A DNA stretch of 64,000 bases from Zarea fungicola (lineage: Eukaryota > Ascomycota > Sordariomycetes > Hypocreales > Cordycipitaceae): positions 50,927-114,926 of the forward strand of contig FWCC01000155.1 of assembly GCA_900169235.1 (NCBI GenBank), given 5' to 3'. The notes beneath the pieces were generated by a model. The model worked only from the letters and a program-made list of their open reading frames with translations. It made no database searches and had not been told where the DNA came from. The stretch's first letter is position 1. Each line of letters opens with the position of its first letter. This document shows positions 11,155 through 23,494 of this stretch, one piece after another. The position numbers were made by a program, and so were the translations under genes.

Positions 11155-13780
11155 GTGTTTACCACCTACAGCGCAGCACCCACCGTCATTGCGGCTGTGA
11201 CATGCTTGCTCACAATGCAGTTCTTTGGAAAGAAATTTCGAAAGCGCGTTCGCTCAAGCCGACATGCCGATTCGCATCAGGCAAAATCTGTGGCAGAATC
11301 CGTGCCTGAGCTGGTTGCTGAGTTGGAGGGTTCGCACCTAGAAACCCTGGCGGAACCTGCAAAGGAGTTGGTCGCTGAATTAGAGGGCTCGCTACCCGTG
11401 GAGGAGCCAAAGAAGCGCCTCATCATCGGCATTGACTTTGGGACTACATACTCTGGGGTCGCATACTGTTTCCCGGACAAGAGGACCTCGAAACCCCGCA
11501 CGGTAGTAAACTGGCCAGGTGCCGTGCCCAGCAGCACGCCAAAGATCCCGACCCTGATATCGTACGACAAGCAGGACCCTACCGCCTTCACTTGGGGAGC
11601 TCTCGTAGACAAGAAGAGTGACAGCGTTGTCGGCGTGAAGCTGCTGCTGGACCCATGCCAGGAGTACCCGTCATACCTCCCGACAAGGAACCTCGCCAAG
11701 GACATCAAATCGCTGGCCAAACCCCCCCAAGACATTGCGGCCGATTTCCTCGGCGCACTCAATCAACATGCCCTGGCGCAGATCGAGCAGGCGGCGCCTG
11801 CCGGGGCCATGGAGGGCCGCGAGAAGGAGTACGTGCTGTCTGGTAAGTCGCGGGACGCGCAAACAAGGGGAGGGGGAGCCGCAAAGAGATTCGCTCACGC
11901 TCGACAACAGTGCCGGCCGTCTGGTCTGATGTAGCCAAAAACGCAACCCTCGCAGTATGTACAATGCCTATTCAAGATTTCAGAGAGAAAGCCTGAGGAT
12001 TTGGCTCTATAACTGACAAGCTCATGCAGGCAGCCAAAAAGGCAGGAATTTTCCCCATTACACTAATAAAGGAACCAGAGGCTGCAGCACTGTACGCAGT
12101 GAGGGAGGAAGACTACGCGGTTGACCCAGGGAACTGCTTTGTGATCTGCGACGCCGGCGGAGGCACTGTAGATTTAATTTCGTATGAAGTCGACTCCGTC
12201 AGGCCGACGCTGGAGATTCGTGAGCTGATTCCCGGCGCAGGTAATGTTTGCATCTACACGGCTGTACACGCAGGTTTCTGATTAAATGCCTTTTTTTCCT
12301 TGACCGCAGGTGCCATGGCCGGGTCACTTGGCCTCAACAAGCGCTTCGCCGAAGCAGTAAAGGACCTGTTCGATGAGGATGATTGGCCCAGGATCAGGCG
12401 CAGCAGCGACTTCCGCCACGCGGAACAGAAATTCGACAAGGAGGTCAAGCAGAGCTTCCAGGGCCAGCCTGGTGAGGAATACCTTATTTACTTTCCAACT
12501 TCTAGGCTTGCCGACGATCCGGGGAATGGCGTCATGTCAAATGTCTGGACGATGAAAATGTATTTTTGCTCTGTACTGCTTCACGTTTCATGCCAAAGAG
12601 GCGAAACTGACATGGAGCAAATAGGGAAGACGTGCGGGCCGTTTTCGAGCCAGTGGTGACTGACATTTTGCGGCTCATCAAGGATCAGGTCCAATCCGTG
12701 AGGCTGAAGCGAAGAGACGACAAGGTCGCGGTACGTCAAGCAAGGCTCTACTAGAAATCAAAGCCAGTCATGGACGCTGACTCGTTCTGTAGGGAATTAT
12801 ACTAGTTGGAGGGTTTGGGAGTAGCCAGTACCTCAAGCACAGAGTGCAGATGGAGCATCCAGACATCCATGCCTTCCAACCCGCGGATGCCTGGGCAGCC
12901 ATTGTAAAGTAAGTGCTCATTGCCTGGCCCGCTTAAGCTTGATAAAATCGCGAGGTGAACTCGGCTCTAAAAAAAGTCGCAGAGGAGCCGTGCTGTCCAA
13001 GCTGCCAGGGGAGGCAGTAGTCTCCAGCACGTCGTCTGTCCGCCATTATGGTATAGAAGTCAGCGCGTTGTATGACGGGACGAGAGACGAAGGCCAGCCA
13101 CAAATTATAAACGACTATGACGGTTCGGTTCGAGTGAAGCAGGTCTGTCGTGCAGAGGCCAGCCCCCATTTGTCTGTCCAACATTGTAGGCTGACCATGG
13201 TCCCAGATGGTGTGGTACATCAATATCGGCGACAATATCCGTCGAGACCAAACTATACTGCTACCAGTTTATCGATACTTGCCTTTAGACGCCGATGCAA
13301 AAAGCTTCATCTTTTATAGCGAGCTCATCGAGGCAGAAGATAAGTAAGTCTCAAGAAGAGAACAAGCCACGTGCCAGAATGCTTGTTTAATACCGCGAGT
13401 ACTAGATGTGCCCCAATGCACCGTTCCAAGGGTCAGAAAATCAGAGTCTGCTGCAGATTGAAATCGAACTTGTCTCGCGAATTACGACACAAGTTCAAAA
13501 AGAGAACCAGTCAGTCCACACAATCTTTTTCGCATTTGACCGATTTTCTCTTGCATCGTTGCTAACCGGGAAAGCGACGGGCAGATGCGGCAGGGAATGC
13601 ATAGTAAGTGCGCCACCTAGCCCGATATTTATCACGTTACGGCCGGGGCTCACCACAGTCATGCGCAGCTGGGAAGTACGATACAATTTGGTCATTGCTT
13701 TCAAGTCTGCACTCATGACGTTTTCTCTCGAGCTGGACGGAGAGACGATTGGCTCCGTCGAGGCTCACTTTGCACACTAA
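11155..13780 (+). CDS. Hsp70-family ATPase, HSPA12-like
   Basis: About ten exons. Clear ones are 11155-11842, 11911-11954, 12030-12240, 12310-12559, 12625-12730, 12793-12908, 12983-13142 and 13207-13343, with the last exons at about 13400-13610 and 13669-13780. The actin-like ATPase signatures are present: IIGIDFGTTYSGVAY, DAGGGTVDLISYEV and GIILVGGFGSSQYL. The C-terminal part is the short divergent region of fungal HSPA12-like proteins and not a classical Hsp70 peptide-binding domain. The N-terminus has a tandem ELVAELEGS repeat before the ATPase domain. A second in-frame ATG at 11215 is also possible. The exon 8/9 junction does not close in phase by eye. The role in the cell is not clear for this group. 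Confidence 0.85.
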
Positions 13781-14074
13781 GAGTCGATAGCTTGGTTTGT
13801 CCGTTGAAGCTCGCACTGTTGAAGGTTTGGCATAAAACAACGGGCCAGCCATGGGTTGGCAACCTAAGCTACTATAGGTTGCTTTAAAGTTCCTGAGCCA
13901 GGACAGATATTGAGTTGTGCTGAAGCTGGCAGCTGACGACAGTAGAACTGGTGTCAACGCACATAATCGCCAGCAATAGAGGCCGACGGAAGCTACAAAG
14001 AGTATTAAATGCGAGTTTGCGGAACCCTGTCACTTAACTAATTGTGCCTCTTTATATGTGTTTGACTTGACTAT
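13781..14074. other. Intergenic gap
   Basis: Nothing supported is seen between the Hsp70-like gene and the decayed membrane-protein tail. Confidence 0.4.
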
Positions 14075-14104
14075 TCAGATATATGAAAAAAATCGTTTAA
14101 TTGC

Positions 14105-14460
14105 TAGATAAATAACCAACCGGTGTTCGACTTCACAAGTCTTGATCGTTGTCCATCTTGCCTTTGCCGTCTTTGCCATCTTAGCTGTCTTTGTCTTTCT
14201 TCTCGCGCTCTTCGCCCTTGTCGTTATCTTTCTTGCCATCGCCCTTCGTGTCGTGATCTTCGTCATCATCGTCATCATCGTCATCGCCTTCGCCCTCACT
14301 TTCAGAAACAAGCCCAAGTTTTTCTCGCGTGGCTTTGTTCTTTGCACGGACCTTTAGTTCATATTGCAGAGCCAGTGAGGTAGGAAGCTCGTAAGACTGG
14401 TATCATTGATAATGGATCACGAAGATGTAGTAGGTTAGAGTGATTACAGCAATGACAATG
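14105..14460 (-). pseudogene. Decayed C-terminus of a membrane protein with acidic tail
   Basis: On the minus strand a frame encodes a hydrophobic helix (IVIAVITLTYYIFVIHY), then an in-frame TGA, then a cytoplasmic-looking tail with ALQYELKVRAKNKATREK. The tail ends in a run of about ten acidic residues (DDDDDDDED) and a Lys/Asp/Glu-rich end with its own stop. The layout of last transmembrane helix plus charged tail resembles fungal CorA-like or ankyrin-linked membrane proteins, but the family is not proven. A C-to-T change of CGA could explain the stop. Upstream parts of the gene are not found. Confidence 0.45.
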
Positions 14461-15065
14461 CCACCGCATTACAAAAAACCAGAGCTTATGCCGGATTTGG
14501 ATGCTACTAGATTGGATGAATGCATTACTTTGCTGAAAGACAAATTGGAGAATGATTGGAAGACAACCTTACAATCGTTTACAGTTAGCACTCGAATTGT
14601 CTATGAGCAACTGGCGGAACAGAATTTTATGCGTCTAACGCTAGGGCACCGGAAGATGACCCATATGCTCCAGACATATATAGGAATCCCAAGATCTAAG
14701 TAATATCATCGGGCTTTAGTATGGAGGAATTATAGATATATTAGTCATCCTTGAAAATGGCTAGCTAGGATTTTATAATATATCCTTATACCTATATAAT
14801 ACTTATATAAAGGAAGAATTAGCGAATTGAAGGCTAGTATTATAAAACGAGGTGTGTGCTGGTGGATTGGCGGTGGGGATATAAATTGGGCCGGACTTCC
14901 TTGCCTAGGCGGTCCGCGTTGATCCGTGAATTCACGTCAACTGCAAGTTTCGCTGCCCTATGTCTTTGTTTATATTTTTTACAGTTGTGAGGAACCAGAA
15001 GACTGACGCCATCTACTTTGGAAGACGAACGACGCCGGGTCAAGCGCTGATAACTAATCATCACC
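14461..15065. other. Gap with a short plus-strand frame
   Basis: A plus-strand frame (14440-14703) encodes a helical, charged 80-residue peptide without a recognised domain. It may be a remnant of another gene. Bases 14704-14860 are AT-rich, and the rest is upstream sequence of the F-box gene. Confidence 0.35.
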
Positions 15066-17105
15066 ATGACTCTGGCCCGCCCTTCCTTGGAAAGGCTCCC
15101 ATTCACCATCCTATGCCAGATCTGCGAATACCTACCGTCTCTAGAGCTTGGGCGAGAAAGTCTCTTCTCTTTCTCACTAGCAAGCAAGCTGTGCAGCCTC
15201 GCCACAGAAAGAGAGCGATTCTCCCGCGTCACCTTCACCACAAGATCTGTTGCACGCCTAAAGTCCGACGTCGCACGTTTGAGGAAGAAGCTGTCCGACG
15301 TCTGTGGCTATGCCTACGTGCGACAGGTGACTATGATAGGGCATGCTGAGCTGTGTCCGGACAACAACTATGGCGAACGCCTCGGTGACGTCGACAGACA
15401 AGCTGAACAGACTGCATCCAAGAGCGCATTGCAGCGAAGAGAGCGTGATGAGATGGCTGAGGCCTGGGGATGGGGTCCTCAGCAAGATTGCTTCTTCTCT
15501 CCCCAGTTTCACCCTTCGCAGTCCCCTGAGATTCACTGCTGCTGCAAAGAGCCCCACGACAGAGACAGAGAGGACAAAATTTGGGAGCCTTTTGTCGGTC
15601 TGCTTGATCACCTCCCGAACCTTGCTGATCTTGTCGTTGAGAGGATGAGACAGCTGCCTCGCAGCATTCTTCGCTCTCTGCATAAAAATCATTTATCGTG
15701 CCGCCTTCACATGCACGCTTTCAGTCTCGAAAGTCAACTCTGCTTGAAGCATCAGCCAAAAAATATCGACGACGACGAGTTCATGCTCATTACGTCGCCC
15801 TGCCTCTACAGCATAATCACTTCACATTCTTACAATTATTCAGGTTGGAAGGTAGACTACAACGGAGAAGCCATTATTGCAATGCTGGCTCAATACTCTC
15901 CAAATCTGCGGCATCTCTGGACTGAGAGGAGATCGCCACGCGGTGAGATTGGGCTCAGTGAAAACCTTCGCACGCCGAGGCCGCCATGGAGCGGCTTCTT
16001 TCCCGATGGCCGAATCAATTCCCAAGACGCCCACTGCCCACCCTTGAAGACTGGAAATTTGGGTAGCCTCATTCTGGACGGCGACCACATTGCTCTCGGC
16101 GATTACATCCACGCAACCGACTTCAGCCAGCTATCAAGTCTACACATTATGGGGCTTGTTAATTCCGATATGATGAGAGAGTTGGTGCAGTTGGGGCAAC
16201 GCGGTGGTCTTCGCTTGCTGCAATCCTTGGGCTTGAGTCTCGGCTATGATATTGACCCCCGGTCCAACGAGCTTGCCTGTGAGCTTCTTGATTGTGTGCC
16301 GTCACTCCAGTACTTTGCGCTCGACACTTGTGACGAGCCTGAAAAGCTGCTAAGTGTGGTTTTCCAGCGACATGGGCAGACATTGCGGACGCTGAGTATA
16401 CAGGGAGTCGAAACTTCTCCCGCTTGTGTGGAGGAGTTACAGTCCCGATGCCGAAGTCTCAAGCAGCTCGCCATAACCCTACGCCGCAAGCCTGGTGATG
16501 AGAACGAAGCAGACATCTATCGCGCGCTTGGCCGGCTTCCACAGCTCGAGCGCCTCAGCATATGGCTAGCATTCCCACCGCCCAATGAAGAGGCCATAGA
16601 TCATAATTTCCAGTCCAGCCACTCGGACGAGGAATGCGAGAAATATCTGCAGCGGGACCTGCCACAGTTTGCTATCGAAGCAGATCTTGCCAAGTCCATG
16701 TTTCGCACTGTGGCCACCGAGCAGCTCGCAAGAGCAGGGCGATCTTCGCTAGAACGCCTGTGCTTGAGGCCCCGAAGTGACTGGTCCAACTATGCAGACG
16801 TCAGTGAGTTAAGTGGCCCAACATTTCGCGACATGGCAGAATGGATCGCGAGATCGTGGGTTTGTCGACCTCGTAGATGGACGGACACAAGAGATGTCAA
16901 CGATGCTGGAATCGAGAAGCTTGATTTGGTCGCCGAGAGGTGTTTTGTAAGCGTAAACAATAAACAAATGAATGAGAATATGGAGGATATGGTCTGGGAT
17001 GGCATAACTGGTAAAGCTTGGAAAGATATTTGGCTCGATGCCGGCGACGACTGGCTGGAGTCGTGGTCCAGTATCCCGATTCTGGGCAGCGACTGGGCAT
17101 CATAA
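15066..17105 (+). CDS. F-box protein with leucine-rich C-terminal part
   Basis: A single exon of 679 residues. Residues 8-50 (LERLPFTILCQICEYLP...) match an F-box, which recruits Skp1 of an SCF ubiquitin ligase. The rest has spaced leucine patterns (LQSLGLSL, LRTLSIQG, LKQLAITL, LERLSIWL) that suggest degenerate LRRs for substrate recognition. The target is unknown. It converges with the Zn2Cys6 regulator, leaving a 376-bp gap between stops. Confidence 0.85.
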   Translation: MTLARPSLERLPFTILCQICEYLPSLELGRESLFSFSLASKLCSLATERERFSRVTFTTRSVARLKSDVARLRKKLSDVCGYAYVRQVTMIGHAELCPDNNYGERLGDVDRQAEQTASKSALQRRERDEMAEAWGWGPQQDCFFSPQFHPSQSPEIHCCCKEPHDRDREDKIWEPFVGLLDHLPNLADLVVERMRQLPRSILRSLHKNHLSCRLHMHAFSLESQLCLKHQPKNIDDDEFMLITSPCLYSIITSHSYNYSGWKVDYNGEAIIAMLAQYSPNLRHLWTERRSPRGEIGLSENLRTPRPPWSGFFPDGRINSQDAHCPPLKTGNLGSLILDGDHIALGDYIHATDFSQLSSLHIMGLVNSDMMRELVQLGQRGGLRLLQSLGLSLGYDIDPRSNELACELLDCVPSLQYFALDTCDEPEKLLSVVFQRHGQTLRTLSIQGVETSPACVEELQSRCRSLKQLAITLRRKPGDENEADIYRALGRLPQLERLSIWLAFPPPNEEAIDHNFQSSHSDEECEKYLQRDLPQFAIEADLAKSMFRTVATEQLARAGRSSLERLCLRPRSDWSNYADVSELSGPTFRDMAEWIARSWVCRPRRWTDTRDVNDAGIEKLDLVAERCFVSVNNKQMNENMEDMVWDGITGKAWKDIWLDAGDDWLESWSSIPILGSDWAS

Positions 17106-17481
17106 TATAAGCGCCTTGTGTCAGGCTGCCTGTAGTTTGGATGTTCTTCTGACCTAACACCGTCGGTGATAGTAAAATAAAATAAGTATTGAATGGGTAA
17201 TTGCAGAATCTACATATTGAACTTTAACTCTTCTTCAAGCCAGAAAAAAAGTGTAACAGCTCCTCTTTCCTAAACTTTGCGGCCATTGGTTCGAGATATC
17301 AATTGCATGCAGAGAGTCAATCGCCTGGAGAGAAGTGAGGCGAGCCTCTTGTGTTTAATTATCTTTTCAAATGTACCCTATTGCAATGAGATTTCCAGCT
17401 CTCTCTGCATAACTTCTTTGACCAGCTCAGGTTGGATAAAGTTGCGATTCACATCATCTTTATCAGACAGAAATTCTCGCA

Positions 17482-20073
17482 TTATATCTGACTACTTATA
17501 TCACCCACAAAATCATTCATAAAGTCGTCCGTGTAAAAAAAAGGCTCGGTCAGATTGGCTTCGTTTCCGAAAAATATGCTGTACATGTCGATACCCTCTT
17601 CTGGAGCTGTAATATCTTCCATGATAGCTGCAGTGGAAACCTCTGCGTTTCGTTCAACAAACTCTGCGTTCGTCGCCGACATTCCTTTTCATTGACAGAT
17701 TAGTTGCCGGAACAGATTAAAAGCCAAGACCATCAACTTTTCGCATCTTGAAATTGGAGAATACTTACTGCCGGAATTAAGGCTGATGTTGCTCTCAATT
17801 TTAGAAAGCAACTCCAGTGAAGAACGCGCAGACGCGCTTAGTAAAGCAAGGGATTGCAGGATCTCGTGGCATTTGTGCCATAATGATTCAAACTCAGAGG
17901 AGCTGATGTCGTTGCTTAATTGCGGATATCCGCGCGACATTATTATAATCAAACCCGCGGTACACATATCTGCGACATTTAGCTAGATGGAGTTTGTCGG
18001 ATACCGCAGCAATCAGCTTACAAAGGCCATTCCACCACCACGCTCCAGTTTCATTTGTCTTGGAGGCAGTATGAATTAACTCGATCAATTCCTTGGCAGT
18101 TTGCAGACATCTTTGGGCGCATTCCTTCTGGAATGATTCTTGCATTATTGCGTCCATAGTTCGAGAGTCGCTACGCTCGGAAGTGACTGCGCCGGAGCCA
18201 ATTCGTCGCTGTGCATACGTCGCTGCTACCACTTGTAGTAACTGCTGCCGATACAGTAGCATACGGCCATATATGACTCTAGGAAGCGAAATTTGGTCAA
18301 AAGGGGACTAAACGTGATCTTTGGGTTTGGAAGAGGGCGGCAGTAGCATACCTCGCATGCAGAACATTTTGCTGTATGTGAAAGATGCTCTTATCTTCCG
18401 GCGGCAAGGGATCTAGAGACTCTGAGAGTGTCCAAGACAGGTGAGAGGGAAGGCTGCGAACGAAATCATCGAGTTTACTCTCAATACTCAACATAGTATC
18501 CATTAGTTTTGTAGTCTTGCTCGACGCAGTCGGTGCACCTCGAGCGGTAGGTACCGTAGACAATGCGTAGACCTCAGTCAAAATCTGTTGGACGATGATG
18601 CTTAATCGTGCACAGACAGCAAGGAACGTTAATTTACGCTCTTGAGTAGTTTCACATGCACTTTGCTCGCGACCCATTGCTTCGAGTATATGTGGCGCGG
18701 ACAAATGCATCACCATGTTGGTGCGGCCAAATGTCATGCTTACAAGACTGTGGTTGTTAGCATCAATACGACGCCGACTCCCGCAGCTGGAAGGGGGTCT
18801 AGAACTACTTACGTTTCCATTGTGATGCATCCATACCAGGTGCGACGCCGAATTGTTTTGTCGAGAGTTTCGTCTGGAGTGTAGCCAGCATCAACGTGCA
18901 ACCCTATCGCGACGCCTATTCGGCAAGCATTCCCCGAGGCATTCCAGCATCTATTCGGAAAAGAAGTACCCTGAAGAGCTTGAGCGACCATTAATAAAAC
19001 TTGGACTACACCAAGATCATTCATTTCGAGTAGATCAGTTCCGATGTGAGTTTTTGCTCGATTAAAAAAGACTTCCGACGCAGCTACCTTGTCCGAGTCG
19101 GGCATGTCCGAAAATGGACACCCTAGAGCAAATATCGCGTTCAGTGCAGCATGGAATATAATTGAGTCCGGGTTGCCGTTTTTTGTTTCTCCTATTCCCA
19201 ATCCTACGAAGCTGGCTGGCATTCTTATCCTCCTATCCTCCGCCAGCCACAAGTTCTTGTAACAGTGCTCGAAAGCGGGCAGGTGGAAGTACGGATAGAG
19301 GTAATAGACTCGCTGCATATAGCACTGGACAAGATGATCTGCCAATGTTCGAGTCGGCAGCTGAAAGTTGCCAATTTTAGCCCAGGAGTGTCCGCTGCGG
19401 GGAGCTTGTTCATTTATCGCGGAAGTTTTCATCGTGCTTCGTTTATTCGACAGTAAGCCCATGGTTCTACACGCATCATGGAGGAAGAATGCCGCGCTCG
19501 ATCCTCCGTAAAAACTTTGTGATGAATTGGACAGGCTATTAAAGCCATCATCATTCACAATCGTACCCATCGCTGTTACCCCATTTGAGTCACCAGCGGT
19601 GGATGGGGTCGGTACAAGGGTCCGCTGGCTCCCGGTCGACTCCAATGATACTGATACCTCACAGTTGATTTCAGAACGGTCGCTGTTCACCACGGATGTA
19701 CTTTCCTCGCTGGCAGTGGACCGCTGCGGTGCTGACCGCGACGATGAAACCGGGTCGATTCCGTGATCCTGACAGATTGATTCCAGCTGCTGGATGCGCC
19801 GCCGAAGAGCGGCTTCACTTTCGCTCGCAATTCTAAAGTAATCATGAACACACGAAATACTAGCATGGTACGTTATCGCTGTGCTTACGTAGTGCCCTGC
19901 TGGTAGACACATTGCTGGCTTGATAAATTACGGCGACAGCAGGTCGCGCATATGGGTTTTGCGCCATCGCACCGAGCCTTGCGTTGTCTGCATGGATCAC
20001 AAGCCAGCGCAATCTTGGCGCGCTTAGAGCGTTCACGCGACCGTTCCATAGCCCTTCGAGGTAAACTTGGCAA
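17482..20073 (-). CDS. Zn2Cys6 transcription factor with fungal-specific domain
   Basis: Six exons on the minus strand. Residues about 25-56 form the binuclear zinc cluster (CDPCRQRKARCDGAKPICATC...C) preceded by a basic stretch. A short coiled coil (AALRRRIQQLESICQ) follows intron 1, the usual dimerisation element. The middle part (YPYFHLPAFE..., RRRTWYGCITMET) fits the fungal-specific transcription factor domain. Introns sit near 19832-19890, 18745-18812, 18290-18345, 17945-17990 and 17690-17775. The final exon (to 17482) is acidic and could serve as an activation domain. Such proteins usually bind CGG-containing sites. Targets are unknown; the monooxygenase and the CoA block in this window are candidates only by proximity. 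Confidence 0.88.
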
Positions 20074-23017
20074 TGGCCGTTACTGATTCTGATGGCTAGA
20101 ACAGCATACGAGGCGGGAAGCCGACGTCTCCTTCTTTCAGACGGACGGGGCGGAGAGGACGGGGGCGGAGCGGTTCCGATTCCGGCGTCGGATCGCTTCC
20201 GTTCCAGCTCTATGCCGAATGTGGTGCCAACGTGGTAGCCGATTGTAGATGCCAAGCTCTCTATAATTAGGCTCAAAACACGCTAAGGCAAGCATTGTGC
20301 TAACAAGAGCGGGTGTCTCAACTACAGAATATGCTATTTCACTGTGTTCATCACCGTGGCAGTTGATGCTTGCCTGGCACACTGCTACAACCGGTCATGC
20401 ATTTTTACCGCGCGAAGAAGTACCTGTATGGTCCATCTGGGGGCGGAATGACGCTCCGCTCCCGCCTCAATCTAAGATGGGATATAGACCGGCTCGGAAT
20501 CCACCCGAGCATGGAACACTGATATGATGCACCAGCTATCAGACTTGGGAGTACTCACGTGCTGCTATCGGATATCCAGGCAACCAATATCGCCCTTCAC
20601 TTCACTTCCAGCTAGCTTCGCGGATTTATACCATCTTGACTTTTTCGACAGTGCGAACTCCAGTCGACTGAAGCTTGGATCAGGCGTCAGGCCTCAATAA
20701 TATCCAAAGTTCCAAAAGGCACTTTGAAATGGACTTGGGGGTTATGATATTTTAAACCATCGCATCGGCCCTCACGAAGCCCTTGTTGGGCTGCTAGGCA
20801 GAGTACGCACCAGGCCAAGACAGACTGCAGCGACTTACGCGGACTCACACCACTGTGAGTTTTCTTCGGTTCGATCATGCGTCGGGCTTCCATATCAGTC
20901 AAAGTTCCAAGGTGGCACGTTGAACTGAATCTGGGTGTCATGGTCTTTTGAACCTTCGCATCAGTCTTCACGAAACCCTCGCATCAATCGCGAACAAAAT
21001 AAGAAGCAGGCAAGGCCAAGCATTTTGTAGCCCAGTCACGATCTATCAGACGAAACCACAACTGTCTACGTCGCTTTCCGCAACCCGTCGGCGGTGGCGA
21101 TACTGACTGGTTCTGCTACTCGGTTTCTACTCCAGTCTTTCATTTCGAGCTTTACTTGAACCAAGAGCTCACTCTAATTACGATTGCAAGCAAGCTCTTG
21201 ATTCCATCTCTCTACGACGGACTTTTAGTCGCTCTTGGAACGCAATGGTTCCGCATTTATCAGCCAGCAAAAAGCCACCAACGCGCATAAATGTTTTGAA
21301 GCTTTGAATCGCTTTTGAAGCTTTTCAGTTCTGGATCAGATGGTCGTTATACTCTGTTCCACTCCTCGGTCTCTTTTGCCCCCTCGCCGCCGGGTCCAAA
21401 ACTGCGCTGTCCGCTTCGTCGTCGTTCTACCTTGCCGACCCAAATTGCGAGGCTAAGACCCTGGCCAATACGGGGTTGGACATCTATCGAATCATGCGAA
21501 TGGACTTGTGATTCGAATCGAATCGAGTCGAGTCAGACTTTTCGTCTCCCTCGGCTAGCCTCACATCCCACGATGGCTTAATGATGTTTCTCGGCTTGTT
21601 TTCCTTTGACCATCTACGAGTGACAAAAGTGGTCGCCGTTTTCAATGCCCGGAGCCACCTGGCTGGTCTCTTATGCTGCCACAACGACCGATGGATCGCT
21701 TTTCCATCCCCGCGCAACACTACCAGCGATGGAACCATTTCTCCCTGATTATAAGTCCACAATTCATTGCTCCAAGCCAAGTTGCAGCAGGCTTCCGTCG
21801 GTCAAAGCCGTGACCGACAGCAGCCTGCCGTCGATACGAGGCCATCGCGGCAGCTGGCGAGGAAAGAGGAATCTGTCCTGTTTGTTGCTTGCTTTTCCTG
21901 CTTTTGAATTCCTGTATATAGAAGAAGAATTCCTCCTCCATCCGTAGCTGGTTTTCTAAATCACATCAAGTTACAATCTGCATACCAGTTGTGAGAACCA
22001 CCTCACAGCCCGTGCATCGTAACTGCTTGTGCTTATACCCGCCGCGAAGCTCTCCGTTGCCGCACAATTAGGCTACCAGTTCCGTTGCAGGAGCTCGCTC
22101 GCGGGCGCAGCAAGGTTGCATTACCGCGCATCATACCCAACGAATGGGGAGTGGCCTACCAAGTGAGCGGTTTGTGCTTAACTAGTGGAGCGAGCCGGGG
22201 CCTGCAGGATGTATGGGGTGAGATTGCGGAGGAGGTGGACTAGGCTGGTGGCCTTGCATTTCGCCAAGACCATTTCGCGCAAGGAGGTTAAGGACAAGAC
22301 GGTTGAGAAGAAAGAGATTTAGAGCACGCTGTTTGAGTACAAGGAGACGAGGGTGGATTGGGCTGCCGAGCGAGGATGCCATGGCGGACCATCACACGTG
22401 AGATCGGGTGGACATGGTGAACCTTGAGACCCTTCTGGAACGTCTACTGGGACTGCTGGCGCAACTCAAGCAGCATACCCAGCCAAACCCAAAGCGAAGC
22501 GCAACTAGGATTACTGCCAAACAGATATGGAATCATAATCGAGCCTTGGTCGTGGCTGGCCTCTTTTTGGCGCAACACTTACGATACCCACAGTGTAAGT
22601 CATTTACACTGGGGTATATGTATCAAGTAGGGTGCGCCCTACTTGATAATATGCCCCCAGTTATAAGCCAGAATTAAGGTTAACTGGTGCACGTGTCATC
22701 CACTTCGAGTGTTGCATCTCGTCACTGAAAGCCGACGCTAAATGCTTATTTCAAAGCCAGCCATGGAATTAATTTCATATCACGGATGCCACCTATATAG
22801 ACGGATGCTACTGGTAGACATTTAGTTGAATTGATTGGTGACTACCTGGAGTTTTAAGTAGCATACAAAAATGAACATCAATGCTCTAAACCTAGACACA
22901 GCTGCAACGCCGAGTCCGCATTCCACCTTTCGAGTCTCGCCGCTATGCGTTCCATTCAGATCGGAGATGAATTGTGCAGTCTCATAGTCGGCGGGCAATG
23001 TTGGAATACAGCATGTT
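20074..23017. other. Long gene-poor region with a diverged direct repeat
   Basis: About 2.9 kb without a supportable gene. Two diverged copies of a roughly 95-100 bp unit lie at 20691-20785 and 20878-20980 (shared CAAAGTTCCAA...GGCAC.TTGAA...ATCTTCACGAA pattern), differing mainly by transitions. Frames at 22182-22680 have stops and no recognisable domain. Confidence 0.5.
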
Positions 23018-23494
23018 TCAGCATCGGTAGTAGCAACGCATGCTCCAGCCATTAGCATTTGCACAGTGACCACCACCAGTCTTGCCGCCAACGCTAGTGA
23101 TTTTATTCTGGCATGAAGTATCCGAGTAAAGATCACAGTTTGTGGAGTAGGTCCCATCACCACTTGCCTTGACCGAGTAAAATTTATCCACGTAGCAGTT
23201 GCCGGCGCAGGTTGGCTTGTAGCCTTTGATGTGGTCTCGGTCAGCACAACCGGTGCTGCTATAGTAAGCGACACATTGGCCATTGGCAATCCCAGGAACA
23301 CTACCACAAACTCCTCGTTTGTCCAGAGAATTCTTCTCGAATCGCAGATCGACGACCTTTAGGCCATCAGGGGTGAGCTCTGGCAGCGTCATTTTGTAGA
23401 AAGTTTCATCGTCAAGCGGCGCTACAGCAGGAGATGCTGCAGCATGCGATATGCCAAAGGCAATGAGAGCAACGATGGAAGATGAGAATTGCAT
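23018..23494 (-). CDS. Small secreted cysteine-rich protein with Kex2 site
   Basis: A 158-residue single-exon protein. Residues 1 to about 20 are a signal peptide (MQFSSSIVALIAFG...). A propeptide of about 40 residues ends at a dibasic LDKR site of the Kex2 type. The mature part of about 100 residues carries ten cysteines, enough for five disulfides. Family and function are not recognised; this layout is common among fungal antimicrobial and effector-type secreted proteins. It stands alone, with more than 2 kb free on each side. Confidence 0.8.
   Translation of the reverse strand: MQFSSSIVALIAFGISHAAASPAVAPLDDETFYKMTLPELTPDGLKVVDLRFEKNSLDKRGVCGSVPGIANGQCVAYYSSTGCADRDHIKGYKPTCAGNCYVDKFYSVKASGDGTYSTNCDLYSDTSCQNKITSVGGKTGGGHCANANGWSMRCYYRC

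Noticed and set aside
21484..21780. Minus-strand 98-residue frame in the gene-poor region
   Set aside because: No domain, no splice partner and no flanking promoter signs.
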